Below, piece by piece: positions 17,937-27,500 of a DNA stretch of 64,000 nt. The stretch covers positions 1-64,000 of the forward strand of contig OMWI01000001.1 of the NCBI GenBank assembly GCA_900314715.1. Direction: 5' to 3'. Made by a program: the position numbers and the translations under genes. Within the stretch, counting starts at the first letter, position 1, and every line of letters starts with the position of its first letter. The DNA is from an uncultured Prevotellaceae bacterium. GTDB taxonomy: Bacteria > Bacteroidota > Bacteroidia > Bacteroidales > Bacteroidaceae. A model generated the notes under the pieces. It was not told the DNA's origin. It saw only the letters and a list, made by a program, of their open reading frames with translations, and made no database searches.

Positions 17937-19259
17937 TTATTCTTCCAATGAACCAAAGAGCGTGGCAGATGTAGAACCAGTGATTTTCACTCTCACCGTT
18001 TCGCCAATATGATGATTGCCCTTATCAAATACCACCATCTTTCCTTGTTCGGTACGACCACATAGTTGTTCACGACTACGTTTGCTGAATCCCTCCACCA
18101 ACACGTCGAATTCCTTTCCTTCATCACGTTTGTTGGCAATGGCAGACATTTCCGTTTGCAATTGAATGAGCTCGTTCAGTCGTCTGATTTTGGTCTCTTC
18201 GGGAACATTATCGGGCAAATGCTTGGAAGCATACGTGCCTGGACGCTCACTATATTTAAACATAAACGCAGAATCGTAACCCACTTCACGCATCAACGAC
18301 AACGACAATTGATGGTCTTCTTCGGTTTCATCGTGATAACCCACGAAGATATCGGTGGAAAGTCCACAATCAGGTATGATTCTCCGAATGGCAACCACAC
18401 GGTCGAGATACCATTCACGCGTGTATTTGCGGTTCATGAGTTTCAATATTTTATTTGAACCACTTTGCACGGGCAGGTGGATTTGCTTACATACATTGGG
18501 TACTTCGGCAATCACATGCAACGTCTCGTCACTCATGTCTTTCGGGTGAGAGGTGGTAAAACGCACACGCATATTGGGAACAGTTTCGGCTACAAGGCGT
18601 AAGAGAGTGGGAAAATTGAACATTGAGGATTCTGTTTCGAAATGGTAGGAATTGACGTTTTGTCCCAACAAAGTTACCTCCTTGAATCCCTTTTGTTGTA
18701 AGTCTTTTACCTCTCGCAAGATACTTTCCACATCACGACTACGTTCCCTACCGCGAGTGTAAGGTACGATACAATAGTGGCAGAAATTGTTGCAACCACG
18801 CATGATGCTCACAAAACCACCGATTTTCTGTCCTACGGCAATGCGTCGTGGTGTTACGTCACGATAAGTTTCCGTCGTGGAGAGTTCGATATTGATGGCT
18901 TTTTGTCCGAGTTCACATTGCGCAATGAGGTCGGGCAACGTGAGATAAGCATCTGGACCAGCCACGAGGTCAGCATGATGGTTTTGGATGAGATCATCTT
19001 TCACTCGTTCAGCCATACATCCGAGAATGCCGATGATGAGCTTTCCCTTTTTCTTGCGTAAGGCATTCAACTCCTCCAAGCGATGGTAAATCTTGTTTTC
19101 TGCATTTTCGCGCACGGAACAAGTATTCAAGAACACCGCATCCGCCTCGTCTTGATTGTCGCAGACATCATAATCCGCCATTTTCATCACAGAAGCCACC
19201 ACCTCAGAGTCGGCAACGTTCATCTGACAACCGTATGTTTCTATATAGAGTTTTTTCAT
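17937..19259 (-). CDS. miaB: tRNA-2-methylthio-N6-dimethylallyladenosine synthase
   Basis: Radical-SAM methylthiotransferase that modifies A37 of tRNAs reading UNN codons. From MKKLYIETYGCQMNVADSEV there are about 440 residues; an ATG seven codons upstream (19280) is an alternative. The N-terminal UPF0004 cluster cysteines start with YGCQMN, and the radical-SAM motif is GCNNFCHYCIVPYTRGRE. A TRAM domain closes the protein (VLVEGFSKRS onward). Length and motifs are standard for the family. Confidence 0.93.
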   Translation of the reverse strand: MKKLYIETYGCQMNVADSEVVASVMKMADYDVCDNQDEADAVFLNTCSVRENAENKIYHRLEELNALRKKKGKLIIGILGCMAERVKDDLIQNHHADLVAGPDAYLTLPDLIAQCELGQKAINIELSTTETYRDVTPRRIAVGQKIGGFVSIMRGCNNFCHYCIVPYTRGRERSRDVESILREVKDLQQKGFKEVTLLGQNVNSYHFETESSMFNFPTLLRLVAETVPNMRVRFTTSHPKDMSDETLHVIAEVPNVCKQIHLPVQSGSNKILKLMNRKYTREWYLDRVVAIRRIIPDCGLSTDIFVGYHDETEEDHQLSLSLMREVGYDSAFMFKYSERPGTYASKHLPDNVPEETKIRRLNELIQLQTEMSAIANKRDEGKEFDVLVEGFSKRSREQLCGRTEQGKMVVFDKGNHHIGETVRVKITGSTSATLFGSLEE

Positions 19260-19294
19260 TTTCGTTTCTGTTAATGACATGTTCAATTGGTCAA

Positions 19295-20260
19295 CTAATT
19301 CGTCTTGATGAAATTCTTTTGTTTGAAGATGAAGTAAAACGCTACGCCTGTTATCAGTCCTGCAATAGCATCAATCGCATAATGGGCTTGGATGTAAACC
19401 GTAGAAAAGCACAAGAAGATGAATAATGGCAGGAGCACATAAAACAACAACTTGTTTTTAGAATGCCAAGCCAACAACATGCAAATGACAGAGATACCAA
19501 CGTGCGAACTGGGAAAGGCTGCTGTTGGTCGTTCACCAGCATCTTTGGCACTTTCAACGAGTTGGTAGAAAAACCCGTCTTTATATCCTGGCGAGGGCAA
19601 ACACTCTATATGCGTATTGAAATAATCATGTATGTTGGGAAAAACACCATGCACTATCTTGTCTATTCCCACCGCCTGATAGTAAAAGGTAGGACCAGTA
19701 ACTGGAATAAAGATATAAATCAAATAAAAGAGGAAAAACGAAGCCAAGATGATAAACGTACACTTCTCAAACTCCTGATACCTAAAGAAGAAATAAAAAA
19801 AACAAACCACCGCTATCATAGGATAATAAGACGCATATCCCATATCCATCAATTCGCTGATAATCGTGGAAGGAAACTCCTTGGCAAACACCAATGCGGG
19901 TTGATAGCCAAACAACGACTGTTCTGCTTGCGCAAACACATGGTCGAGATTAGGTAGAATCCTATTCATCTCGTACGTGTCAGGATACCACCACGCCAAC
20001 AATCCCATTTGCGCAGCTATACGCCCTAAGAAAGTAAACCTGCATGGTACCATCCGATAAACCGCCCAAAGGGCAGCTATCATCACTACTACCCTACCCC
20101 TTCCTTTGAGCATTTCCATCGGGCAATCCAATTTGGTATAGGCAAAGAGGATAAACAATGAGGTAATCACTATATATCCCAATACCAACCACTCAATGGC
20201 GATTAACCCCTTGCGTGGATGCTTGTCTATTGTAAAAACGTCTTTCAATATCTTCATCAT
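19295..20260 (-). CDS. PAP2-superfamily membrane phosphatase/phosphotransferase
   Basis: About 321 residues with multiple membrane segments. Phosphatase motifs are GERPTAAFPSSHVG (PSSH His as catalytic residue) and AHYAIDAIAG (second His, H-x3-D). The start is set at the ATGATG whose first ATG overlaps the epimerase stop (TGATG), indicating coupling. Layout resembles Aur1/Ipt1-like inositolphosphotransferases of Bacteroidetes, which act in phosphoinositol lipid or sphingolipid synthesis; a simple lipid phosphatase role is also possible. Confidence 0.8.
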   Translation of the reverse strand: MMKILKDVFTIDKHPRKGLIAIEWLVLGYIVITSLFILFAYTKLDCPMEMLKGRGRVVVMIAALWAVYRMVPCRFTFLGRIAAQMGLLAWWYPDTYEMNRILPNLDHVFAQAEQSLFGYQPALVFAKEFPSTIISELMDMGYASYYPMIAVVCFFYFFFRYQEFEKCTFIILASFFLFYLIYIFIPVTGPTFYYQAVGIDKIVHGVFPNIHDYFNTHIECLPSPGYKDGFFYQLVESAKDAGERPTAAFPSSHVGISVICMLLAWHSKNKLLFYVLLPLFIFLCFSTVYIQAHYAIDAIAGLITGVAFYFIFKQKNFIKTN

Positions 20261-21252
20261 AGCCAATGATTGTCTTTGTACCATTGAATGGTGAGCTTTA
20301 CGCCCCTTTCCAAGTCGTAATAGGGATGATAGCCCAACTCATCCATCGTCGGCTCAATGTTGCAACGCCAGTTGCGTTGTTTCAATATATGGTATTTATC
20401 GTTGTTGAGAGCGGTAATCTTTCCCGTAATCCTACTGACACGTTCTCCAAAGAACGTTACGATACGCAACACCCAAATCGGGGCTTTGATGCGAATCCAC
20501 CACGGTTTGCCCAACTCCTTGTGAATATAGTCGCTAAATGCCGATGATTGGTAAACCTTACCGTCGGAAAGGAAATATTTCCTGCCGCTCATACCATGGT
20601 CGAATGCGAGGAATACCGCTTGCACCACGTCTTGCACATAGACGAACGTGATGTCTTGACGACGGAAACCAACGGAGAAGTCAATATGTCCCTTGATGGT
20701 CTGAGCCATCAAGAAATAATCTTTCTCTCGCGGACCGTAAACGCCCGTAGGCCTGAGTACGATATAAGGGAAGTTATTGCCGATGGAATCGAGGTATTTC
20801 TCAGCTTCCAACTTACTGATTCCGTAGGCCGTATTGGGTTTGGGAATGTCGTCTTCAGTGATTTCCCGATAAGGAGATTTCTCGGCAATGGGACCAAAGA
20901 TACTGAGCGAACTGAGATATACGAATCGCTTGATGGGCATTTGCAATTGTAGGATGGCATCAACGAGGTTTTTCGTTCCCTCGGTATTCACTTTCTTGAA
21001 ATCTTCTACCTTTAGACATTTGGTTACTCCAGCTGCGTGAACGATATAGTCAAATGAGTGACCTTCAAGTTGTTCGACAAGCTTATCCTTAGACGAGAAG
21101 TCCAATTCCAAAAAGTGAATACGCTCATCTTGCAAGAACTCCCTTGAACTGCTTTTCCTGATGGCAGCCCAAGTATCCATTCCCCTTTGTAAGGCCTCCT
21201 CGACGATGAAACTCCCGATGAAGCCACTGGCACCCGTTACGAGTATCTTCAT
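20257..21252 (-). CDS. NAD-dependent epimerase/dehydratase (extended SDR)
   Basis: 331 residues starting MKILVTGASGFIG with the Rossmann glycine motif GASGFIG. The catalytic YxxxK is in AYGISKLEAEKYL. Nearby SSLSIFGP provides the Ser. It overlaps the PAP2 gene by 4 bp. Substrate may be a nucleotide sugar, or a lipid-linked or sterol-like group as in related Bacteroidetes enzymes. The start ignores a ten-codon upstream extension that would run into the promoter region. Confidence 0.85.
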   Translation of the reverse strand: MKILVTGASGFIGSFIVEEALQRGMDTWAAIRKSSSREFLQDERIHFLELDFSSKDKLVEQLEGHSFDYIVHAAGVTKCLKVEDFKKVNTEGTKNLVDAILQLQMPIKRFVYLSSLSIFGPIAEKSPYREITEDDIPKPNTAYGISKLEAEKYLDSIGNNFPYIVLRPTGVYGPREKDYFLMAQTIKGHIDFSVGFRRQDITFVYVQDVVQAVFLAFDHGMSGRKYFLSDGKVYQSSAFSDYIHKELGKPWWIRIKAPIWVLRIVTFFGERVSRITGKITALNNDKYHILKQRNWRCNIEPTMDELGYHPYYDLERGVKLTIQWYKDNHWL

Positions 21253-21284
21253 GTAAATTATACCATTTTTGTTCTTTCGCACGG

Positions 21285-21316
21285 CAAAGTTAACTCAATT
21301 TTATGGTAAATGCAAA
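21285..21316 (-). promoter_or_regulatory. Sigma-ABfr-type promoter for the epimerase-PAP2 operon
   Basis: On the minus strand, TTTG (21313-21316) and TAACTTTG (21285-21292) are separated by 20 bp, an excellent fit, 32 nt upstream of the ATG at 21252. Confidence 0.6.
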
Positions 21317-21365
21317 ATAATCGTAAAGAAACACGTTTTTATCAATTTTATTTTGTTAATTTGCA

Positions 21366-21401
21366 CTATCCTTAAAGACCTTAATGTCCTTAACGACCTT
21401 A
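21366..21401. repeat. Four-unit 9-bp CCTTA array upstream of rnr
   Basis: Units CTATCCTTA, AAGACCTTA, ATGTCCTTA and ACGACCTTA lie head to tail just before rnr, probably in its 5' leader. Same family as the arrays at 41646-41690 and 44322-44429. Confidence 0.75.
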
Positions 21402-21424
21402 CTGACAATTAATAATTAACAATC

Positions 21425-23635
21425 ATGGCAAAAGAAAAAAAAGGCGGCAAGCGCATGAGCAAGAAACAACTTGCGGAACGGTTAGAAGCATTCTTTACTT
21501 CTCAGCCTGACAAGGAAATATCATTGAAAGAGATCTTCCGTCATTTACGATTGGATACACATCCCTTGAAAATGCTCGCCATTGACATCATGGAGGAAAT
21601 GGCATGGGATGACTTTTTGACTAAGACATCCGAGATTTCATATAAGTTGAATCAAGGCGGACAGGTGCTTGAAGGTACATTCGTGAGAAAGATGAATGGC
21701 AAAAACTCATTCATTCCCGATGAAGGTGAGAAACCTATCTTTGTCTCAGAGCGCAACTCGAAGTTTGCACAAAATGGCGATAGGGTGAAAGTATCATTGA
21801 TGGCGCGAAGACCGAAACATATCAAGGAAGCACAGGTATTGGAAATCATCAAGCGTGCGAAGGATACGTTTGTGGGTAGGTTGCGCGTAGATCGCGACAT
21901 CGCATTCTTGGTTACACAAGATAATTTGTTCGTACAAGACATCATCATACCTAAGAAAAAGTTGAAAGGTGGAAAGACCGACGATAAGGCCGTTGTAAAA
22001 GTGATACAATGGCCAGATGAAGACCACAAGAACATGATTGGTGAGGTGGTTGACGTTCTCGGTGCAACGGGCGAAAACGATACCGAGATGCATGCTATCT
22101 TGGCTCAATATGGTTTGCCTTACAAGTATCCTAAATCCGTGGAAGATGCTGCCGACAAGATAACGGGCGACATTACGGAACAGGATTTAGCTGAACGAGA
22201 GGATTTCCGTGATGTTTGGACGTGTACGATAGACCCGAGAGATGCGAAGGATTTTGACGATGCACTTTCCATTCGTCGTCTTCCCAATAAACTATGGGAA
22301 GTGGGCGTACATATTGCCGATGTTTCCCATTACGTTACGGAAGGTTCCATCATCGACAGGGAAGCGCAAAAACGTGCTACAAGCGTGTATTTAGTAGACC
22401 GTACCATTCCGATGCTTCCCGAGAGATTGTGCAACTTTGTTTGTTCGTTGCGTCCCGATGAGGAGAAATTATGCTTTAGCGTCATCTTCCATTTAGACGA
22501 AGATGCCATGATAAGACACTATCGCATCGTACACACCGTGATTAAGAGTAACCGTCGTTATGCATACGAGGAAGTACAGGAATTACTTGAAAACAATGGG
22601 GTGGTAGACGGTACTGGCCAACCCGCTCCACCTGCTCCAAAGGGTGGTTATCGAGGTGAGAATGCCGAACAACTAATTGCCTTAGACCGTCTTGCCAAAT
22701 GTCTACGTGCGAAAAGATTCAAGTGTGGATCTATCAAGTTTGAAGGAGAGGAACTCCATTTCGACGTGGATGAAAAAGGCAAGCCTACGAGATGCTATTT
22801 CAAGCGTTCTAAAGATGCCAACAAACTCATTGAGGAGTTTATGTTGCTTGCCAATCGTACCGTGGCAGAAGACATCGGTAAGGTGAAGAAAGGACAAAAA
22901 GCCAAGACTTTACCTTATCGTATACACGACAATCCCGACCCCACGAAATTGGAAGAATTGCGTTCGTTCATCGTCAGGTTTGGATATAAGCTAAAGACAG
23001 AAGGAACGAAGGGAGAAACGGCTCGTAGTCTTAACAAGTTGATGGACGACGTGGAAGGCAAGCGAGAGCAAAAGTTAATACAATCGGTAGCATTACGCGC
23101 CATGATGAAGGCAAAGTATTCCATTCATAATATCGGACACTTCGGTTTGGCTTTCGATTATTATACGCACTTTACCAGTCCTATTCGTCGTTATCCTGAT
23201 ACGATGGTTCATCGTTTGCTCACTCGATACCAACATGGTGGAAGAAGTGCCAACGAGAGATACTATGAGGATTTGTGCAAGCATTCCAGCGATATGGAAC
23301 AGATAGCCGCCAATGCGGAGCGTGATTCCATCAAATACAAGATGGTGGAATTTATGGGTGAACACATAGGTGAGGAATTTGATGCACATATCAGTGGCAT
23401 TCAAACGTATGGTATTTATTGCGAAATCGACGAGAATCATTGCGAGGGATTGATTAATATGCGCGACTTAGACAATGATTATTACGATTTTGATGAGCGA
23501 AACTATTGTCTGAGGGGAAGAAGACATCATAATAAGTATCAACTTGGCGACCCTATCCGCATTCGGGTGGTACGTGCCAATGTGCAAAGAAGACAACTTG
23601 ATTTTGACTTGGTAAAAGACAATCCTAAGCGATGA
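21425..23635 (+). CDS. rnr: Ribonuclease R
   Basis: 736-residue 3'-5' exoribonuclease of the RNB family, able to degrade structured RNA. Order: winged-helix-like N-terminus, cold-shock domains, RNB catalytic domain with metal ligands in TIDPRDAKDFDDAL (about 271-284), and a C-terminal S1 domain (GEEFDAHISGIQTYGIYCEI). The basic start (AKEKKGGKRMSKKQ) is typical. The last 4 bp overlap the next gene. Housekeeping RNA turnover. Confidence 0.94.
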   Translation: MAKEKKGGKRMSKKQLAERLEAFFTSQPDKEISLKEIFRHLRLDTHPLKMLAIDIMEEMAWDDFLTKTSEISYKLNQGGQVLEGTFVRKMNGKNSFIPDEGEKPIFVSERNSKFAQNGDRVKVSLMARRPKHIKEAQVLEIIKRAKDTFVGRLRVDRDIAFLVTQDNLFVQDIIIPKKKLKGGKTDDKAVVKVIQWPDEDHKNMIGEVVDVLGATGENDTEMHAILAQYGLPYKYPKSVEDAADKITGDITEQDLAEREDFRDVWTCTIDPRDAKDFDDALSIRRLPNKLWEVGVHIADVSHYVTEGSIIDREAQKRATSVYLVDRTIPMLPERLCNFVCSLRPDEEKLCFSVIFHLDEDAMIRHYRIVHTVIKSNRRYAYEEVQELLENNGVVDGTGQPAPPAPKGGYRGENAEQLIALDRLAKCLRAKRFKCGSIKFEGEELHFDVDEKGKPTRCYFKRSKDANKLIEEFMLLANRTVAEDIGKVKKGQKAKTLPYRIHDNPDPTKLEELRSFIVRFGYKLKTEGTKGETARSLNKLMDDVEGKREQKLIQSVALRAMMKAKYSIHNIGHFGLAFDYYTHFTSPIRRYPDTMVHRLLTRYQHGGRSANERYYEDLCKHSSDMEQIAANAERDSIKYKMVEFMGEHIGEEFDAHISGIQTYGIYCEIDENHCEGLINMRDLDNDYYDFDERNYCLRGRRHHNKYQLGDPIRIRVVRANVQRRQLDFDLVKDNPKR

Positions 23636-24285
23636 AAAAGTTTTATACCCGCAAGGAAGAACTATGGAATGCCTGGTCGCATGCCGGTGGTATCGTGATG
23701 GGCGTGATATTTGGAATCATCTTCCTTGTGTGGTGTATACAATCCCATAGCAATTGGGCAACCGTCGGTGTTTCGCTCTATCTCTTTGGAATGCTGATGT
23801 CGTATATTGCCTCTACGTTGTATCATGCATTGTCTGACGAATCTCATTGGAAAGCACGATTGCGCAAGTGGGATCATGCAGCCATATACTGGCACATCGC
23901 AGGTTCATATTCGCCCATCACCTTGATTGCCATGCGTGATCATGGCACATGGGGATGGGCATTGTTTATCTTTGTTTGGACGGCTGCCATCGCGGGAACT
24001 ATATCGTCGTTTATCCGACTGAAAGACCATAGCCATCTCGAAACCATTTGTTTTTGTTTGATGGGACTCTCGGTATTGGTGGCTTTCAAACCTCTACTCG
24101 ATTGCTTGAGCACAGCTGCCGTTTCGTGGATTATCGCTGAAGGGGTATGTTACATCACGGGTGCCGTTTTCTATAGCCTCAACAAACGACGATTCATGCA
24201 TACGGTTTTCCATTTCTTCGTGCTTGCTGGTAGTTTTTGCCACATCATCGCCGTATGGGATATGTTGATGGAATATCTGTCTTAA
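23632..24285 (+). CDS. Hemolysin III / TrhA (PAQR) family membrane protein
   Basis: 217 residues with seven predicted membrane segments. Landmarks: EELWNAWSHAGG at the start, SYIASTLYHALSD, KWDHAAIYWHIAGSYSP and a late FHFFVLAGSFCHI, which supply the conserved His residues of the PAQR hydrolase-like fold. In bacteria the family is tied to membrane-lipid homeostasis. Coupled to rnr by a 4-bp ATGA overlap. Confidence 0.88.
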   Translation: MKKFYTRKEELWNAWSHAGGIVMGVIFGIIFLVWCIQSHSNWATVGVSLYLFGMLMSYIASTLYHALSDESHWKARLRKWDHAAIYWHIAGSYSPITLIAMRDHGTWGWALFIFVWTAAIAGTISSFIRLKDHSHLETICFCLMGLSVLVAFKPLLDCLSTAAVSWIIAEGVCYITGAVFYSLNKRRFMHTVFHFFVLAGSFCHIIAVWDMLMEYLS

Positions 24286-24307
24286 TGTATGTATCATCCT
24301 AAATAAT

Positions 24308-24335
24308 CCCCTGAACTTCTCGCGAAATTCAGGGG
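24308..24335. terminator. Bidirectional hairpin between convergent genes
   Basis: CCCCTGAA and TTCAGGGG form an 8-bp stem around a 12-nt loop, between the plus-strand trhA-like gene and the minus-strand peptide gene. Confidence 0.6.
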
Positions 24336-24361
24336 AAATACAATTAGCCACGAAAGACTAA

Positions 24362-24544
24362 TCACCACTTAAAATTCCAAATATTTTCACTTTCTTCATC
24401 TGTATCATCAAAGCCATTGTGTCTCTTGGCTGCTGCACCTCCCGCATTTCCTCCTTGTCCAGAAACAATAGGAAATGTTTGGTCAAGCAGATACAAAGCA
24501 CTTAATATTTTAATAGCTGGCTGAATATATGTTTTCTTTTCCAT
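24362..24544 (-). CDS. Small 'YIQP' peptide downstream of secreted protein
   Basis: 60 residues, starting MEKKTYIQPAIKIL and ending ENIWNFKW, with a Gly/Ala-rich middle (SGQGGNAGGAAA) and an acidic DDTDEESE stretch. No signal peptide. It begins 8 nt after the stop of the 1344-residue lyase-like protein. A second copy of this arrangement, with the same 8-nt gap, is at 55659. I recall many uncharacterised small Prevotella/Bacteroides proteins of this form; function unknown. It could be a precursor peptide, a chaperone-like partner or a signal. Confidence 0.75.
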   Translation of the reverse strand: MEKKTYIQPAIKILSALYLLDQTFPIVSGQGGNAGGAAAKRHNGFDDTDEESENIWNFKW

Positions 24545-24552
24545 TTCAGTTA

Positions 24553-27500
24553 TTATTGTATGATTACTTTCTTACCATTTACGATATATACGCCCTTGTC
24601 AAGTTTGCTATTCGTCATACCAACTTTCTGACCATTGAGATTAAATACTGGTTGAGATACCATGAATCCACCATCCACGGATTGCAAACCATCTACCACA
24701 TCTAAGCCTTCAGATACCATATCTTCATCGATAATCATTCTGATAATTCCTTGTCTTGCAATCGTTGGTGGAATAGTGAATGTAGCACGCATACCTAACA
24801 AGTGGTTTTGATTAGGATTGGGATAATACAACTTACCATCAGTGGAAAGGAAATATTCCGATTGATCTGTAGCCATGTCATAGCGAGCAAAGTGACCCTC
24901 AAATCTGAAACCATTTTCTTCAACTATTTCTTCTTTTGATGCGGTGATATTCACTTGAGAGAAGTCTGGATTGGTTACAGAATTAATTGGCTTAAATAGA
25001 CAAGGTACACCTGCTCTAATACCAGTGGTAACGGTTTTGAATGTTACCGAAGAACGTGTGGCATTACTAAATTCCAATACTTCACCACCACCGAAAACCT
25101 CATTTATTTGTTCTTGAGAAATATTAAATGGAACACAGAAGGAATTCCAGAAACTATTAGAGAGCGTACGTTGTAACGTGACATTAGCATAGTTGATGGG
25201 GAGAGATTCATCTGTAAACACCGTTGTTTTGCCTTTCTTATAAGGGAAATGGTCGTTAGCGGTTTCTTTTAAAATAATCTTTGTTTGATTTGTTGTTTTT
25301 GTTCCGTTTATTGTTCCATTGATGATAATGTCCTTAAACCAATATTGTTTGTTACTAATATTACCATAAACATTGAGCTTAACGCCAAAAAGTCCAGTTA
25401 CACTTTCTTGGTCACTTAAATACCAAGTATATGTAGTTGAAGCCAGGTCATTATAAACACCACCACTTGCTGCTCTTGCTGGTTGCAAACCAATATATCT
25501 ATTATCTTTTATGGAAAATCCATTAGAATACCATGATATATCAAATTTTCCACCATTAGTTCCATATTTTGAAGCTGTTACAGAAATAGATGTTGGAGTG
25601 AATGTATAGCCTTCTTCCAATGAAACGTAAAATTGTATTCTGTTATTATCATTTGCATCGGATTCATTACTTGTTAGTAAAAATTTCGTCATTTTTTCAT
25701 GATTATCTAAACCAGCAAACTCTATTTTATTACCCAATGTAATTGGTTTAACCGTAAACAAATCATTTACATCATCATCGCCAAACACTACTAATGCCGT
25801 TTGGTCTGCACCTCCTGTATTCAATGGCCAAAAAATATTTCCCGTTATAGAAAAAGGAGTATCTATTTCACTTGTAGTAACCTCATTATACTCATTCTCA
25901 TCTTGTTCTTCAGCTGGCTTAACATAGATATTAAATGTTCGGGTGAGAGAAATACTACTTTCAGTAGCTTTCACTTGCACAGAGAAAAGACCAGAGGTAG
26001 TAGGATTAACCACAAGTTTATTATTAGAAATACTTACATCAATATCACTCGTTACAATGGTATAATCTGGATTGGTATAACCAGCAAAATAAGTTGCAAG
26101 GTCTATAATTTTCTCTATACCAACTTCTAAATCAATAAAATGTGGGCAAGCCATCCAATTGAGATAGATTTCTAAATCGGTATACCACCCAGTGGAAGCA
26201 CCATCTATATGATTATTGTTAAGATTGACATTGCTCCATCCTTTTGCCGTCTCAAACCAATCTGGAATACCATCTCTATCTGTATCCCAATCAGCAGGGC
26301 GAGATTCGGATATAATATCTTGAGCTAATGCTGTCCATCCCTCTGAATCACTTTCCTTATCAATAAGTCCTGGTTCACCCGTTCTACTTCCTGTTTTGGA
26401 ATACGTTCCATTGAGAGTTTCGGTTATAAGACGTTTTTCATTGATGTCTAATTCTTCATAATTACACCCTACATCACTCAAAACATTCTTATAAGCAGCT
26501 TCAGCTGATTCAACATTATTTACATCCATTGAATAAAAACTAAATGGTTCATCTAAGAACGTCTCATAATTAATAGGATTATTAATTATATCAGGAGATA
26601 TGGTCTTTCTATAAACTTCATTTTCATTATCAACAATTCTGGTAGTTCCATTTCTTTTAATATCATATATTTTATTAGTTCCATTTCTGTCGACACGTAA
26701 ATTTTCACTTAAATAATATTGTTGGTGTCCTGCAAAATCATCTTCATGGTCAGCACTAAAAATAATTTTCTGGTAAAAAGCTGGTCCTTTCTTATAATAG
26801 TTACCAACAAAATTCACTTCTTTTGCTCCACCGTCAGTACCACGGTTTCGCCAGTTATAAACAACATTATTATAAATATTCATTTCACCTTTAAATTCTT
26901 TTCCTCCTTCCAATCTATCTAATAATCCACCTGCAAGGCTCCAATTACGTCCTTCATTATGAGCAAGTAAGTTGTGATGGAAAGATCCCACTTCTCCTCC
27001 AATAGAAGCAGCATATCCATGTTCTACTGAAAGATCATTAGGATCATTCTTATTTTCATGACCATTTTTGTTGAGAGATTCACCTATAATAGAATGTTGA
27101 AAAGAAATATTGCCCGCATCTCGTGTAGATAAAGTCTCATCTGAACCCCATCCCAATAGACAATGATCCATGATAGAATGATTTCCTTTAAGTCCTGCTG
27201 CATTTGAAACGTTAGGATTTATAGTTGTTCCATCCCAATCATCTCCATGACCATAGCGGAAACGCATAAAACGGGTAATTTGATCATCACCAGAAGAACC
27301 ATAATTACGATCACGAATCATAATACCTTTACCTGGTGCCGTTTGTCCAGCAATGGTAATATATGGTTTATTACAAGTAAGATCTGTTTGAAGTTGAATA
27401 ACACCACTCACGTCAAAGACAATAGTTCTTGGACCCGTTGCGTTCTCTATACCATAACGCAGTGATCCTTCACCTGAATCATTGAGATTTGTTACATGAT

